Shown: positions 16,898 through 25,573 of the stretch, piece after piece
How positions within the stretch are numbered: position 1 is the first letter of the stretch
Layout: each line of letters opens with the position of its first letter
Source: JAUYQR01 sp963822435
Lineage (GTDB): Bacteria; Pseudomonadota; Alphaproteobacteria; Rhodobacterales; Rhodobacteraceae
Length of the DNA stretch: 64,000 bases
Direction: 5' to 3'
Assembly: GCA_963822435.1 (NCBI GenBank)
Contig: CAWGHN010000001.1
Location: forward strand, 434,001-498,000
The notes under the pieces: model-generated
What the model was told of the DNA's origin: nothing
Database searches by the model: none
Seen by the model: only the letters and a program-made list of their open reading frames with translations
Translations under genes and position numbers: made by a program

Positions 16898-17881
16898 TTA
16901 CTGACGGGTTGCCAGCAATGCGTCCACGTTTTCAAGCGTGACCGGGGTCCACGGCACCATGTACATCTTGTCGGTGCCACCGTTCCACGGCATGTCGGGA
17001 TACTGCGCCCAGATCGGCGACATCGGCTCGTAGTCCGGCATCGCGGCCTTGATCGCAAGGTCGACCGAGCCTTGTGCCTGCGCGCCGCCGTCCTGCAGGA
17101 TCGACGCCATGTCGCCCGCCTTGACCGCAAGAAGCGCGTCGGTCACGCCGTCGATCCCGACGATGGCAAAGCTTTTCGGGTCCTTGCCGGCAGCCTTGAT
17201 CGCCTCGATCGCGCCCAGCGCCATCTCGTCGTTCTGGCCGATCACACCGTTGATGGTGTCGCCATGCACGGTCAGCCAGTTTTCCATCAGGGTCTGGGCT
17301 TCGGCCCGGCTCCAGTTGGCGGTTTGCTGTTCCAGCACCTTGACGTCGGGGCATTCGGCAAGCGCCTTCTGGTTGCCTTCCAGACGCTGGATCTGGGCCG
17401 ACTGGCCGAGCGGCCCTTCGATGATCACGACGTTGCCTTTGCAACCGATCTTGTCGAGCAGGTATTTTGCCTCCATGTAGCCCGACTGCACGTCGTCCGA
17501 CCCGACATAGGACGACAGCTTGTCGGTGTTGGCCATCGTGTTGGTGCCGAACACCGGAATGCCCGCCGCAACGGCCGCTTCGACCGCCGCAGCGCCTGCC
17601 TCGGCGTCGATCGGGGCGAAGATGATCGCGTCATAACCTTCGGTGATCATGGTCTCGAACTGTTCCTGCTGGACCAGCGCGTCATAGCGGCCGTCGAAAA
17701 TCGTCAGTTCGACCAGGCCCTGCTGCACGGCAGGATGCGCTTCGGCGGCAGCGGCCCACAACTGCATGAATTCGGCGTTGAGACCATAGAGGGCCGCACC
17801 GATCTTCGGCTTGTCCTGGGCCATTCCGGCCCCGGCGACCAGCGACATCGCGGTCGCAAGCATAAGCATCTTTCTCGTCAT
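16898..17881 (-). CDS. Periplasmic sugar/polyol-binding protein of a CUT2 importer
   Basis: Periplasmic binding protein I family (327 aa) with a clear signal peptide (MTRKMLMLATAMSLVAGAGMAQ). Mature blocks GLNAEFMQLWAAAAE, AIIFAPIDAEAGAAAVE, NVVIIEGPLGQSAQIQR, GVIGQNDEMALGAIEAIKAAG and IVGIDGVTDAL are typical of RbsB-like proteins that load CUT2 permeases. The ligand is probably a tetritol or similar polyol, judged from the DhaK/DhaL and SDR genes downstream. ATG at 17881 is preceded by GGGAGGAAAG; upstream in-frame codons lack a signal peptide. Confidence 0.9.
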   Translation of the reverse strand: MTRKMLMLATAMSLVAGAGMAQDKPKIGAALYGLNAEFMQLWAAAAEAHPAVQQGLVELTIFDGRYDALVQQEQFETMITEGYDAIIFAPIDAEAGAAAVEAAVAAGIPVFGTNTMANTDKLSSYVGSDDVQSGYMEAKYLLDKIGCKGNVVIIEGPLGQSAQIQRLEGNQKALAECPDVKVLEQQTANWSRAEAQTLMENWLTVHGDTINGVIGQNDEMALGAIEAIKAAGKDPKSFAIVGIDGVTDALLAVKAGDMASILQDGGAQAQGSVDLAIKAAMPDYEPMSPIWAQYPDMPWNGGTDKMYMVPWTPVTLENVDALLATRQ

Positions 17882-17954
17882 TTGCGTCTTTCCTCCCATG
17901 GATTGCGCTTCGTTCTTGCGACAGGCGGGATGCCTGCCGCGCAAGTCACGGACG

Positions 17955-18929
17955 TCAGTCCTGCTTGTTCTTGGATTGGTCCAGCATCACGGCGGCCACG
18001 ATCAGGATGCCCTTGATGACCTGCTGGTAATAGGATTCGACCCCCATCAGATCGAGCCCGTTGTTCATCACCCCGATCAACAGCGCCCCGATCAGGGTGC
18101 CCGTCACCCGACCCACGCCCCCCGCCAGCGAGGTGCCCCCGATCACGACGGCGGCAATGGCATCAAGCTCATAGGCGATGCCCGCCTGAGGCAAGGCCGA
18201 TCCGGTGCGCGCGGCCAGCACCATCCCGGCCAGTCCGGCAAGGCCACCGGCAATGACATAGACGAAAAACCGGATGCGCCTGACCGGAAGGCCCGAAACC
18301 TTGGCCGCGTGCGGATTGCCACCGACCGCATAGATGTGACGGCCGAACCGGGTCTGGGTCAGGACGAAATGCGCGGCGGCAAAGGTGCCAAGCAGAAGAA
18401 AGATCGGCACCGGAATACCCCCGACACTCCCGGTTCCGATCCAGCGGAATTCGTCGGTCAGCGACGGGATCGGGCGACCGCCGGAATAGATCAGCGCCAA
18501 TCCGCGGGCCGCAGACAGCATTCCCAGCGTCGCGACAAAGGCCGGGACATGAAAGCGCGACACGATCACGCCTGACACGGCCCCGCAGGCCATGCCGACC
18601 ACGAGGCCCGCCGCGATGGCCAGAAGTGCGGGATAGGGGCCGTTTCCGACCATCCCGGTCGTGGCTGTCGTCGCCAGCGAGGCCGCCACCAGCCCGGCAA
18701 AGGCCACCACCGATCCGACCGACAGGTCGATGCCCCGGGTCAAGATGACAAAGGTCATGCCGATCGCAAGAATCCCGTTGATCGAGGTCTGGCGCAGCAC
18801 GTTCAGGATGTTGCGCGTGGACAGGAAGTTCTCGCTGATCACGGCCAGCGTCACGCACATCACCGCAAGCGCGATGAAGATGCCGTAGCGTTGCAGGATC
18901 TGTCCGATGCTTTGGTTGGTCGAGGTCAT
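17955..18929 (-). CDS. CUT2 sugar/polyol ABC transporter permease
   Basis: Inner-membrane permease of 324 aa, the standard RbsC length. Conserved elements are ILTRGIDLSVGSVVAFAGLVAA, HVPAFVATLGMLSAARG, RFGRHIYAVGGNPHAAKVSGL and ELDAIAAVVIGGTSLAGGVGR. It lies between the ATPase gene (38 nt upstream) and the binding-protein gene (73 nt downstream), an unusual ATPase-permease-binding protein order but clearly one operon. It should import the polyol oxidised by the SDR encoded downstream. Confidence 0.92.
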   Translation of the reverse strand: MTSTNQSIGQILQRYGIFIALAVMCVTLAVISENFLSTRNILNVLRQTSINGILAIGMTFVILTRGIDLSVGSVVAFAGLVAASLATTATTGMVGNGPYPALLAIAAGLVVGMACGAVSGVIVSRFHVPAFVATLGMLSAARGLALIYSGGRPIPSLTDEFRWIGTGSVGGIPVPIFLLLGTFAAAHFVLTQTRFGRHIYAVGGNPHAAKVSGLPVRRIRFFVYVIAGGLAGLAGMVLAARTGSALPQAGIAYELDAIAAVVIGGTSLAGGVGRVTGTLIGALLIGVMNNGLDLMGVESYYQQVIKGILIVAAVMLDQSKNKQD

Positions 18930-18967
18930 TGCGGTCTGGGTCCAGTCTGTCGGATTGACGGTTGCTG

Positions 18968-20446
18968 TCAGGCAGCCAAGCGCAGCAGTTCTTCGGCGGA
19001 AAGCGCGTCGCGGGTCAGTTCTCCGGCCATGTTGCCGTCGCGCAGGACAATCACCCGATCCGCCATGCCCAGAATCTCGTCCGTCTCGGACGAAACCATG
19101 ATGACCGCACCGCCAGCCCGCGCGAAATCGGACATCACGCGATAGATCTCGCGCTTGGCCCCCACATCGACGCCGCGTGTCGGTTCATCCAGCAAAAGGA
19201 TCTTCGGTTCGGTCAGGAACCACTTTCCCAAGACAACCTTCTGCTGATTGCCGCCGGACAGGTTTTCCACCCCCAGCACATCGCTGGCCGTCTTGATCTT
19301 CAGCACGTCAATCATGCGTGCCGCGCTCTTGGCTTCCTGCTGGCCTTGCATCCAGCCGCCGAGCGACAGTTTGCCCAGGCTTGACAGGCAAAGGTTGTCG
19401 CGCACGCTGCCCGACAGCACGAGGCCGGTCTGCTTGCGGTCCTCGGTGACAAAGGCCAGCCCGGCGGCGATTGCGTCGCTGGGGCCGATGATCCGCGCTT
19501 CGACGCCACCGATCTCGATCCGCCCCGCGGTTTCGTCTGACAGCCCGAACAGCCGCTCCAGCACCTCGGTGCGGCCAGACCCCATCAGACCGTAGAACCC
19601 CAGGATCTCGCCCTGATGCAACTGGAACGACAGGTCGCGCACACCGCGTTGGGCGGCAAGCCCCTGAACCCGCATCACCACCTGATCGCCGGGAGTGTTT
19701 TCCTTGACGAATTCTTCGTTCAACGGGCGGCCGACGATCAACTGGATCAGTTGATCCTTGTTGATGTCCGCCATCGCGCCGTCCTGCACGAAGCGGCCAT
19801 CGCGAAACACCGTGTAGCGGTCGGCGATGGAAAACACCTCCGACAGTCGGTGGCTGACGTAGATCAGGCCCTTGCCCTTCGCCTTCAGCGTGGCGATGGC
19901 GGCAAACAGATGTTCCGCCTCGGCCTCGCCCAGCGCCGACGTCGGCTCGTCCAGGATGATGACCTCGGCGTCATAGCTCAACGCCTTGGCGATCTCGACC
20001 AGTTGGGTCTGGGCAATGGTCAGGTCCATCATCAGATCGGTTGCGCGGATGGCAAAACCGAACCCGTCCAGCAGATCCTGCGTCTTGCGGTTCAACGTGG
20101 CAAAGTCGATCCGGCCAAAACTGCGCAGCGGTTCGCGCCCCATGTAGATGTTTTCCGCCACGCTCATCGCCGGCACCGGCGAAAGCTCCTGCTCCACGAT
20201 GGCGATCCCGTTGCGCAGCGCGCCGAGGGGGCCGGAAAAATCAACCTCCTGCCCATTGCGGCGGATCGTGCCAGCGTCCCGCTCATGCAAGCCCATGATA
20301 ATCTTCAGAAAGGTGGATTTGCCCGCCCCGTTGCCGCCGCACAGCGCGTGAACTGACCCCGCTTCCAACCGAAAGCGACCGTCGATCAGCGCAGGAACGC
20401 CAGAGAAGCTTTTGGCAAGCCTCTCCACTTCCAGGATCGGTGTCAT
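18968..20446 (-). CDS. CUT2 sugar/polyol ABC transporter ATP-binding protein
   Basis: Tandem ATPase (492 aa), first gene of the tetritol-type operon. The first Walker A reads GGNGAGKST (37-45), with Gly where most family members have Glu; this position is outside the catalytic lysine. The second half has VENLSGGNQQKVVLGKWFL and LLLDEPTRGVDVGAKREIY. The ATG at 20446 follows GGGGGGAGACC. The inverted repeats at 20462-20540 lie just upstream and probably control this promoter. Confidence 0.92.
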   Translation of the reverse strand: MTPILEVERLAKSFSGVPALIDGRFRLEAGSVHALCGGNGAGKSTFLKIIMGLHERDAGTIRRNGQEVDFSGPLGALRNGIAIVEQELSPVPAMSVAENIYMGREPLRSFGRIDFATLNRKTQDLLDGFGFAIRATDLMMDLTIAQTQLVEIAKALSYDAEVIILDEPTSALGEAEAEHLFAAIATLKAKGKGLIYVSHRLSEVFSIADRYTVFRDGRFVQDGAMADINKDQLIQLIVGRPLNEEFVKENTPGDQVVMRVQGLAAQRGVRDLSFQLHQGEILGFYGLMGSGRTEVLERLFGLSDETAGRIEIGGVEARIIGPSDAIAAGLAFVTEDRKQTGLVLSGSVRDNLCLSSLGKLSLGGWMQGQQEAKSAARMIDVLKIKTASDVLGVENLSGGNQQKVVLGKWFLTEPKILLLDEPTRGVDVGAKREIYRVMSDFARAGGAVIMVSSETDEILGMADRVIVLRDGNMAGELTRDALSAEELLRLAA

Positions 20447-20461
20447 GGTCTCCCCCCATCA

Positions 20462-20540
20462 CCAAGACAAATGTCAACACTGTCTTGGCATGTGTAATCT
20501 AGGGGGTGAGGTTAGGGTGTCAATATCAATCTGACATTTG
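20462..20540. promoter_or_regulatory. Cluster of inverted repeats, probable SorC-type operator
   Basis: Three nested inverted repeats lie 16-94 nt upstream of the ATPase start: CCAAGACA/TGTCTTGG (20462-20469 and 20481-20488, spacer 11), CAAATGTCA/TGACATTTG (20468-20476 and 20532-20540), and TGTCA-N9-TGACA (20518-20536). A leftward TTGACA lies inside the first. Paired distant arms fit a multimeric SorC regulator binding two sites; the fused SorC-DhaK protein at the operon end is the obvious candidate. Confidence 0.6.
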
Positions 20541-20813
20541 CTGACCAAGCGCGGGGCACAGGCGCCAAGCAACTGAGCAAGAATGGGATTCTTCGGAATT
20601 TCAGACAGCATTTCATGCCTGCCACGTGCCCCGCCCAGACCAGCCGCCCACACCGCCTCGCCGAATCGAGAGGCTGGTCAGACCGGGAAAGGCACGGATG
20701 ATCCCCGCAAGCCGCGTCTGAAACACGGCAAGACGGGCACGGCGGGAGGCCGTCCGCTGGCAGCCGCGCCGCAATGCCCCAACGTGGGTAACCAGCCCGA
20801 CGGTCTTGAAGTG
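20541..20813. other. Non-coding gap between rpiB-like gene and operator
   Basis: With the operator region, 367 nt separate the rpiB-like stop from the ATPase start. Open frames here lack ribosome sites and family-like sequence. I saw no convincing terminator, so rpiB could be read through into the operon. Confidence 0.4.
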
Positions 20814-21302
20814 TTACTTGCGAGCGTATTTTGCATCCACGGCATCAATCGCGCGCACATTGCCCGCCGATCGCCCTGCCGCGTCAAAGTTCATGGTCTG
20901 GGACAGCCAGGCATCCGCAATCGCCTTGGCCAGTTCCGTCCCGATCACCCGCGCACCCATCGTGATGATCTGGGCATCGTTCGACAGGGCCGCGCGTTCG
21001 GCCGAATAGGTGTCATGCGTCAGCGCCGCGCGGATACCGGGAACCTTGTTGGCCGAAATGCACACCCCGATGCCGGTGCCACAGACCAGAATCGCACGGT
21101 CGTATGTCCCATCTGCCACCTGGCTTGCCACCCGGTCCGACAGATCCGCGTAGAAGGCTTCGGGGCCGGCCTCGGTGCGGCTTAGGTCGGTCACCTTGCA
21201 GGTCGTCGCAAGATGCTCGGCCAGCAGCTTAGCCAACCCCTCACCGGCACTGTCGCCCGCAATGGCAAGTCTCATGGTCGCGACACGAGGTGGAGTGGAC
21301 AT
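20814..21302 (-). CDS. RpiB/LacAB-family sugar-phosphate isomerase
   Basis: Aldose-ketose phosphate isomerase (162 aa) of the RpiB family. Cys74 in VCGTGIGV is the family catalytic cysteine; VPGIRAALTHDTYSAERA and NDAQIITMGARVIG are conserved. RpiB itself interconverts ribulose and ribose 5-phosphate, but in tetritol pathways homologues isomerise erythrulose 4-phosphate to erythrose 4-phosphate, which fits the downstream kinase. The exact substrate is inferred. ATG at 21302 has GGGAAGG six nt upstream, better than the internal ATG at 21275. Confidence 0.85.
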   Translation of the reverse strand: MSTPPRVATMRLAIAGDSAGEGLAKLLAEHLATTCKVTDLSRTEAGPEAFYADLSDRVASQVADGTYDRAILVCGTGIGVCISANKVPGIRAALTHDTYSAERAALSNDAQIITMGARVIGTELAKAIADAWLSQTMNFDAAGRSAGNVRAIDAVDAKYARK

Positions 21303-21475
21303 ATGAAACCTTCCCTTCACGTTTCCGGCCCCAGGGCAGACCCGACCCAGCCCGCCGGACGCCAGGACCGATGGCCGGGCTTCGCACCCTGCCCTGAAAA
21401 CGGCGGTGGAATATCACGCGGCCCCCATCGCTGCAAGGATGCGCAACCCGCATGGGACACCACGGCCCCCGCGAC

Positions 21476-22117
21476 CTAGTCGAAGGTTGAAATCAGTTCG
21501 GGCTTCGAGACCTTGCCGAAGACCTTGCGAAACTGCGGCCACGAGATGTCGCCAAGGATCGGCGTCAACTTGCGGTAGGCATATTCCGCGTCCTGGGCAT
21601 GCCTTGGATAAGCTAGGAAAATCAAGCTGATGTCATGCTTCACCGCAACCTCGATCAGGCTGGCAAGCTTGACCCGAAGAATGGTTTCCTGCTCGTCGGA
21701 GCGTGATGTCGACCACAATCCCCCCGCGACCTCTTCGCCATCCGGCGTTCCGGTTGTGGCGAGCTGAACCTTGATCCGGCTCTTTGCCGCGTCGGCACCG
21801 TTGCGGACGGGAACGACGATATGATCGATCCGAACGCCCCGGCTGACAATCTCGGGCAGCCGATCGCAAAGATAGGGGCTTTTTTGAAACCGTGGGCCGG
21901 CCACGTCGGACAGGTCCCATTCAAAGCCGGCTCTTGCTATCTCGAAATAATGTGTTGTCCGGTCCGCCCCCTTGAAGCCGGTATCCAATCCCAGCTCGGT
22001 CAAAAGCTGCGTCAGAAATGATGTTCCCGCGCGTCCGGTTCCGGAAATGTAGACCTTGCCGGCCTCTGGGTCCGATCGGTCGCGCCGGCCCAGCGCTGCC
22101 ATGAACCGCCTGAACAT
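21476..22117 (-). CDS. Sulfotransferase-like P-loop protein
   Basis: Protein of 213 aa with an N-terminal nucleotide-binding segment KVYISGTGRAGTSFLTQLL resembling the 5'-phosphosulfate loop of sulfotransferases, and a mid-protein VVPVRNGADAAKSRI resembling the 3'-phosphate motif (R and S residues). It may transfer sulfate from PAPS to a glycan or lipid, but a related P-loop function is possible. It begins two nt after the stop of the methyltransferase/GH99-like gene, with AAGGA overlapping that stop, so the two act together, probably in surface-glycan synthesis. Confidence 0.6.
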   Translation of the reverse strand: MFRRFMAALGRRDRSDPEAGKVYISGTGRAGTSFLTQLLTELGLDTGFKGADRTTHYFEIARAGFEWDLSDVAGPRFQKSPYLCDRLPEIVSRGVRIDHIVVPVRNGADAAKSRIKVQLATTGTPDGEEVAGGLWSTSRSDEQETILRVKLASLIEVAVKHDISLIFLAYPRHAQDAEYAYRKLTPILGDISWPQFRKVFGKVSKPELISTFD

Positions 22118-22119
22118 GC

Positions 22120-24234
22120 TCAGGATCCTTTTCTCAGCCGCCGCAGCGTAAGCGTGTCGCGTACCTTGCGGAAGGTGCGGCTTTTCCAGCTTTTGCGCAT
22201 GTTCGGCGCACCGTGCGGCAGGCGGACCTCTTCGGGAACCCCGACATGTGTCCAGCCCGATATGGTGGTTCCGGCGACAGCGCGGCGGGTGGTTTCCAGA
22301 AACCTGTGCCCATAGCGGCGGTCCGGCTCCAGATGGCACCCCTCGGCCCATTCGTTCCACGCGTTTATGAAAAGTGGTCGGTTCTGGCCCGGAAACTCTT
22401 CGAGAGTTCGTCGTGCCGCCTCGGACAACCAGTATTCATAGTTCTCGGGCGTTCCGTTCATGATCACCGTGCCACTGGCGCCGCGCCGTGCGGTATTGTC
22501 CCATGACGGCAAGACGCCCCTGAACACGCTGCGATCAGGCCCATAGCGATTGGCCAGATACATTTCCGCCACGTCCTTGTAGTCCGGGCAATACCCGCTG
22601 TAGCGGTTGCGAAACCGGATGGCGTGGGAAAGATCCGGGGCTTTCATGTTGTGTGGAGGAAACTCCACGCCGGAATCAAAGCCGAATTGCGTATGGTCCC
22701 AGTTGCCAAAGGTCAACGCGCAGGCCAGATGCAGGGGGCCAATTCCAACACGGTCACAGTGGTCGCGCCAGACCTTCACCGACCGTGCCGCATCCGGCAT
22801 ATGCTGCGGCCTGTAGACGATGACCAAGGGCGCACCGTCAATTCGGATATAGCGCGGGTCACGCAGGAACGGCTCAAGCGATCTGATGAAGGCAAGGTCA
22901 TCCTCGTCGTGGTACCTCTGGGCGATCAGGACTTCATGTTCCGCCGCATCCCACCGGCGTGTCCAGTTCTCGTTGGCCCAGCACAGACAGAAGGGCATGT
23001 CGCTTTCGGGGTCAGCCAGCATGTCGTTCAACGGACGTTCCAGAAGGCGCTGCCCCGAGAACCAGTAGTAGTAATAGCAAAAACCGTGGATGCCATACGA
23101 CTTCGCCAGCGCAATTTGCGCGTGGCGCACCTCGCGCAGCCGAAGGTCGTAAAACCCCAGGTCGGCGGGAAGGTGCGGCTGATAATGACCATCGAAATGC
23201 GGGACAGCCTTGGTGACGTTGGTCCATTCGGTAAAGCCCTTGCCCCACCAAAGGTCATTTTCCGGAATCGGATGAAACTGGGGCAGATAGAACGCGATCA
23301 GGCGCAGATCGGTCGCTGCGTCCACCGGGGCACCCGCCATGTCTTTGCCCTTCGCCGCCGCCAAACCCGCCTTGCGTGCCGTGGCGGCGTGGCCCCCAAG
23401 ACGCGTCTCATCCAGCGTGGGCCGGGTGTCGCGGGCACTCTGGACGGGCTGTGATGCCATGATCCTTTCCCACAGATCAACCGTTGCCGGATCAGGTGGC
23501 ACGACCTGCTGGGTCATAAGGTCAACAGACGCTGAGGCACGTTCAACCGGCACCGCACGACTGACAACCTGATAGACATGCGCAAAGCGGTTGGCCTGCA
23601 AGACGCCTTGCACCTTAGCCGGCAGCGCGCGCCAGCGACGCGCGAACTCGGTCATCTCGGGCGTCCGTACGACGAACTCGGCCTGCTCGATCACAAGGCC
23701 CTGCGACCGGTAAAGTTCGTCGATATTCTTGATGCCGAAAAAGCGGATATGGGTTCGGTCCAGCAGTCCCACAGGCCGATACTCAAAATCTTCGTCGATC
23801 AGACACGCCGCAACGGCCGCATGACCGACATGTGGCAGGGACAGGATCACGCTGCCGGTGTCATTCAACAACGACTTCATTCCGCCCAGCACGGACCAGG
23901 GATCATAGACATGCTCCAGCACGTCCGCTGCAATGACATAGTCGAACTGGCCCTCACGGTCACGGACCATCTCGGCCCAGCCAGCCTCATTCAGATCGGC
24001 CGAAAAGACCGCGCGCGCAAACGGCTGAAGCCGTTCGATCGCAGTGGGATCAATTTCCAGCGCGACAACATCGCAGCCCAGCGATCCCGACAGATGCCGC
24101 GTTATCGAACCCGGCCCCGCCCCGATTTCCAGCACACGGCTGCCGGGACGCACCATTCTCAGCACCCGGGCAGGTGCGACGTCGCTCGTCAGGTCAATGT
24201 CATAGTCGTAGACGTGGCGTGAACTCGTACTCAC
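22120..24234 (-). CDS. SAM methyltransferase fused to a GH99-like (WbsX) domain
   Basis: A 704-aa two-domain protein. Residues about 10-200 form a class I methyltransferase (VLEIGAGPG at 34-42, DYVIAADVLEHVYDP, then VILSLPHVGHAA). Residues about 310-640 form a GH99-like WbsX domain (IAFYLPQFHPIPENDLWWG, GFTEWTNVTKA, CWANENWTRRWD, FINAWNEWAEGCHLEPD), common in O-antigen and capsule loci. A low-complexity linker joins them. A role in modifying surface polysaccharide is inferred. I prefer the GTG at 24234 (AGGG upstream); an ATG at 24285 would add 17 residues but lacks a ribosome site. Confidence 0.82.
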   Translation of the reverse strand: MSTSSRHVYDYDIDLTSDVAPARVLRMVRPGSRVLEIGAGPGSITRHLSGSLGCDVVALEIDPTAIERLQPFARAVFSADLNEAGWAEMVRDREGQFDYVIAADVLEHVYDPWSVLGGMKSLLNDTGSVILSLPHVGHAAVAACLIDEDFEYRPVGLLDRTHIRFFGIKNIDELYRSQGLVIEQAEFVVRTPEMTEFARRWRALPAKVQGVLQANRFAHVYQVVSRAVPVERASASVDLMTQQVVPPDPATVDLWERIMASQPVQSARDTRPTLDETRLGGHAATARKAGLAAAKGKDMAGAPVDAATDLRLIAFYLPQFHPIPENDLWWGKGFTEWTNVTKAVPHFDGHYQPHLPADLGFYDLRLREVRHAQIALAKSYGIHGFCYYYYWFSGQRLLERPLNDMLADPESDMPFCLCWANENWTRRWDAAEHEVLIAQRYHDEDDLAFIRSLEPFLRDPRYIRIDGAPLVIVYRPQHMPDAARSVKVWRDHCDRVGIGPLHLACALTFGNWDHTQFGFDSGVEFPPHNMKAPDLSHAIRFRNRYSGYCPDYKDVAEMYLANRYGPDRSVFRGVLPSWDNTARRGASGTVIMNGTPENYEYWLSEAARRTLEEFPGQNRPLFINAWNEWAEGCHLEPDRRYGHRFLETTRRAVAGTTISGWTHVGVPEEVRLPHGAPNMRKSWKSRTFRKVRDTLTLRRLRKGS

Positions 24235-24739
24235 ATAACACCCTGAGTTGAAAACGTCGGTCGCTCTTCCTGTGGAGGAATACATAGACAAGCGCAAGTT
24301 TCGGTGCCGGTCAACGACCAATGCCGACACCTCGGCGGGCAAACGCCTCTCTCTCGCTGGCCGCAGCCTTCACCCGCTTGGGACGAACGCCCACTTGCGT
24401 CCGCCGGCCCAAGGATCGGTGCAACATATTCCTTGGCAACGGTATTTCTCGGCCTGTAACCTCGGTCTGCAGCCCCCATTGCCGGAAACGAATCGCATTG
24501 TGGCGCGGGCTCGGCCTTTTGGCGTCATCATCAAGACCCAATCTCGGGTTGAGTTAACGATCGCTTAACCACGCACAGTCTTGGTCGCGGTCAGAGACAA
24601 TGCATTGTCTTTTAGGACAGGTGCCAACGATCATCGTGGCGAGATCGACGTTAGGGTGGCATTAACCTCTACATGGCTTCCAGCGCTGCCAGACGGCGCA
24701 CAAGCAGTCGAGTTGGTCTTTAACGAGTGTAGGGTTGAA
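24235..24739. other. Divergent intergenic region with a CtrA-type box
   Basis: About 500 nt between the methyltransferase/GH99 gene and the secreted repeat protein gene. No supportable gene is seen. It is less GC-rich than the flanks toward the right, and holds the TTAA-N7-TTAAC site at 24554-24569. Both divergent promoters presumably lie here. Confidence 0.5.
24554..24569 (+). promoter_or_regulatory. CtrA-type binding box TTAA-N7-TTAAC
   Basis: TTAACGATCGCTTAAC matches the alphaproteobacterial CtrA consensus exactly (TTAA, seven bases, TTAAC). It lies 171 nt upstream of the secreted Lys/Asp-rich protein and about 320 nt upstream of the leftward methyltransferase/GH99 gene. CtrA control of either gene is inferred from the motif alone. 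Confidence 0.5.
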
Positions 24740-25573
24740 ATGAAAAATGTGTTCCTGGGCGCAGCCCTTGCTGTCTGCGCATCGGCTTCGGTAACGAGTG
24801 CAAGTTCCTTGTTTGGGTGCGAGCTAAAGAAGATCGTCGGGTCGAACGCCTACTATCGATCCGACGTGAGCTGCCAGTTCGGGGCCGGTGTGAAAGATGC
24901 CCGTGTCAAGGCATCCACACCGGCAGATCCCGAAGTGGAGACCCCGGCAGAAGAAACGCCGGTCAAGGTCATGGCACCTGTCGAAACGCCCGATGAACCC
25001 GTGGTCGGGAACAACGAACCCCCGGTCACGGCAGATGACCCGGTCTACGAGGCACCCCAGCCCGCAGCCGAAGATGATGTGTCGAACCCCGACGCTCCGA
25101 TCGTGGACGAACAGGAAGACCCGGCCCCGACCAATCCGCCCGCCGTGGAAGAGCCCGCGCCCACCGACGAGGGTGTTGACGAGACAAAACCGGACGCTCC
25201 GGCCCCCGAGGTCGAGAAACCCGTAAAGGACGCCGATCACGACAAGGGCCACGGCAACGACGCCGATGGTGTGGACAACGACAATCCGGCACAAACCAAG
25301 GGCGAAGTTGGTCAAAACCCCGACAAGGGTCCCGGTGAAGATGGCGCTGAAAAGTCGGGGCATGAAAAGGACAAGGGCGACAAGAGCGACAAGGGCGACA
25401 AGAGCGACAAGGGCGACAAGGGCGACAAGGGCGACAAGGGCGACAAGGACAAGAAGGGCGACAAGGACAAGAAGGGCGACAAGGACAAGAAGGACGACAA
25501 GGACAAGAAGGACGACAAGGACAAGAAGGACGACAAGGACAAGAAGGACGACACGGACAAGAACGATAATTAA
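24740..25573 (+). CDS. Secreted acidic protein with Lys/Asp repeat tail
   Basis: Protein of 277 aa with a signal peptide (MKNVFLGAALAVCASASVTSASS). A short globular part has two cysteines (residues about 27 and 45; CELKKIVGSNAYYRSDVSCQFG). An acidic Pro/Glu-rich stretch (about 55-190) and a C-terminal tail of DKGDKKDD-type repeats (about 210-277) follow. The N-terminal CELKKIVGSNAYYRSDVSC block is probably a small extracytoplasmic domain; I do not recognise a family with known function. The tail could be disordered and bind cations or polyanions. The ATG at 24740 is chosen for the signal peptide; earlier in-frame codons give no leader. Confidence 0.75.
   Translation: MKNVFLGAALAVCASASVTSASSLFGCELKKIVGSNAYYRSDVSCQFGAGVKDARVKASTPADPEVETPAEETPVKVMAPVETPDEPVVGNNEPPVTADDPVYEAPQPAAEDDVSNPDAPIVDEQEDPAPTNPPAVEEPAPTDEGVDETKPDAPAPEVEKPVKDADHDKGHGNDADGVDNDNPAQTKGEVGQNPDKGPGEDGAEKSGHEKDKGDKSDKGDKSDKGDKGDKGDKGDKDKKGDKDKKGDKDKKDDKDKKDDKDKKDDKDKKDDTDKNDN
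25368..25560 (+). repeat. Tandem 9-nt/18-nt repeat encoding DKG/DKK/DDK units
   Basis: A run of near-perfect GACAAGGGC, GACAAGAGC and GACAAGAAG units, changing from DKGDKS through DKKG to DKKDD blocks. It lies wholly within the tail of the secreted protein gene and is prone to slippage, so length may vary between strains. Confidence 0.9.

Noticed and set aside
20462..20488. CCAAGACA/TGTCTTGG hairpin as a terminator for the rpiB-like gene
   Set aside because: No U-tract, long spacer, and close position to the ATPase start fit an operator better.
25312..25560. Leftward Leu/Ser-rich frame opposite the DKG repeats
   Set aside because: It is only the complement of the tandem repeat and has no start signal.
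24740..25573. Histone H1-like DNA-binding protein from the Lys-rich tail
   Set aside because: A signal peptide and as many Asp as Lys residues argue for an exported, near-neutral tail.
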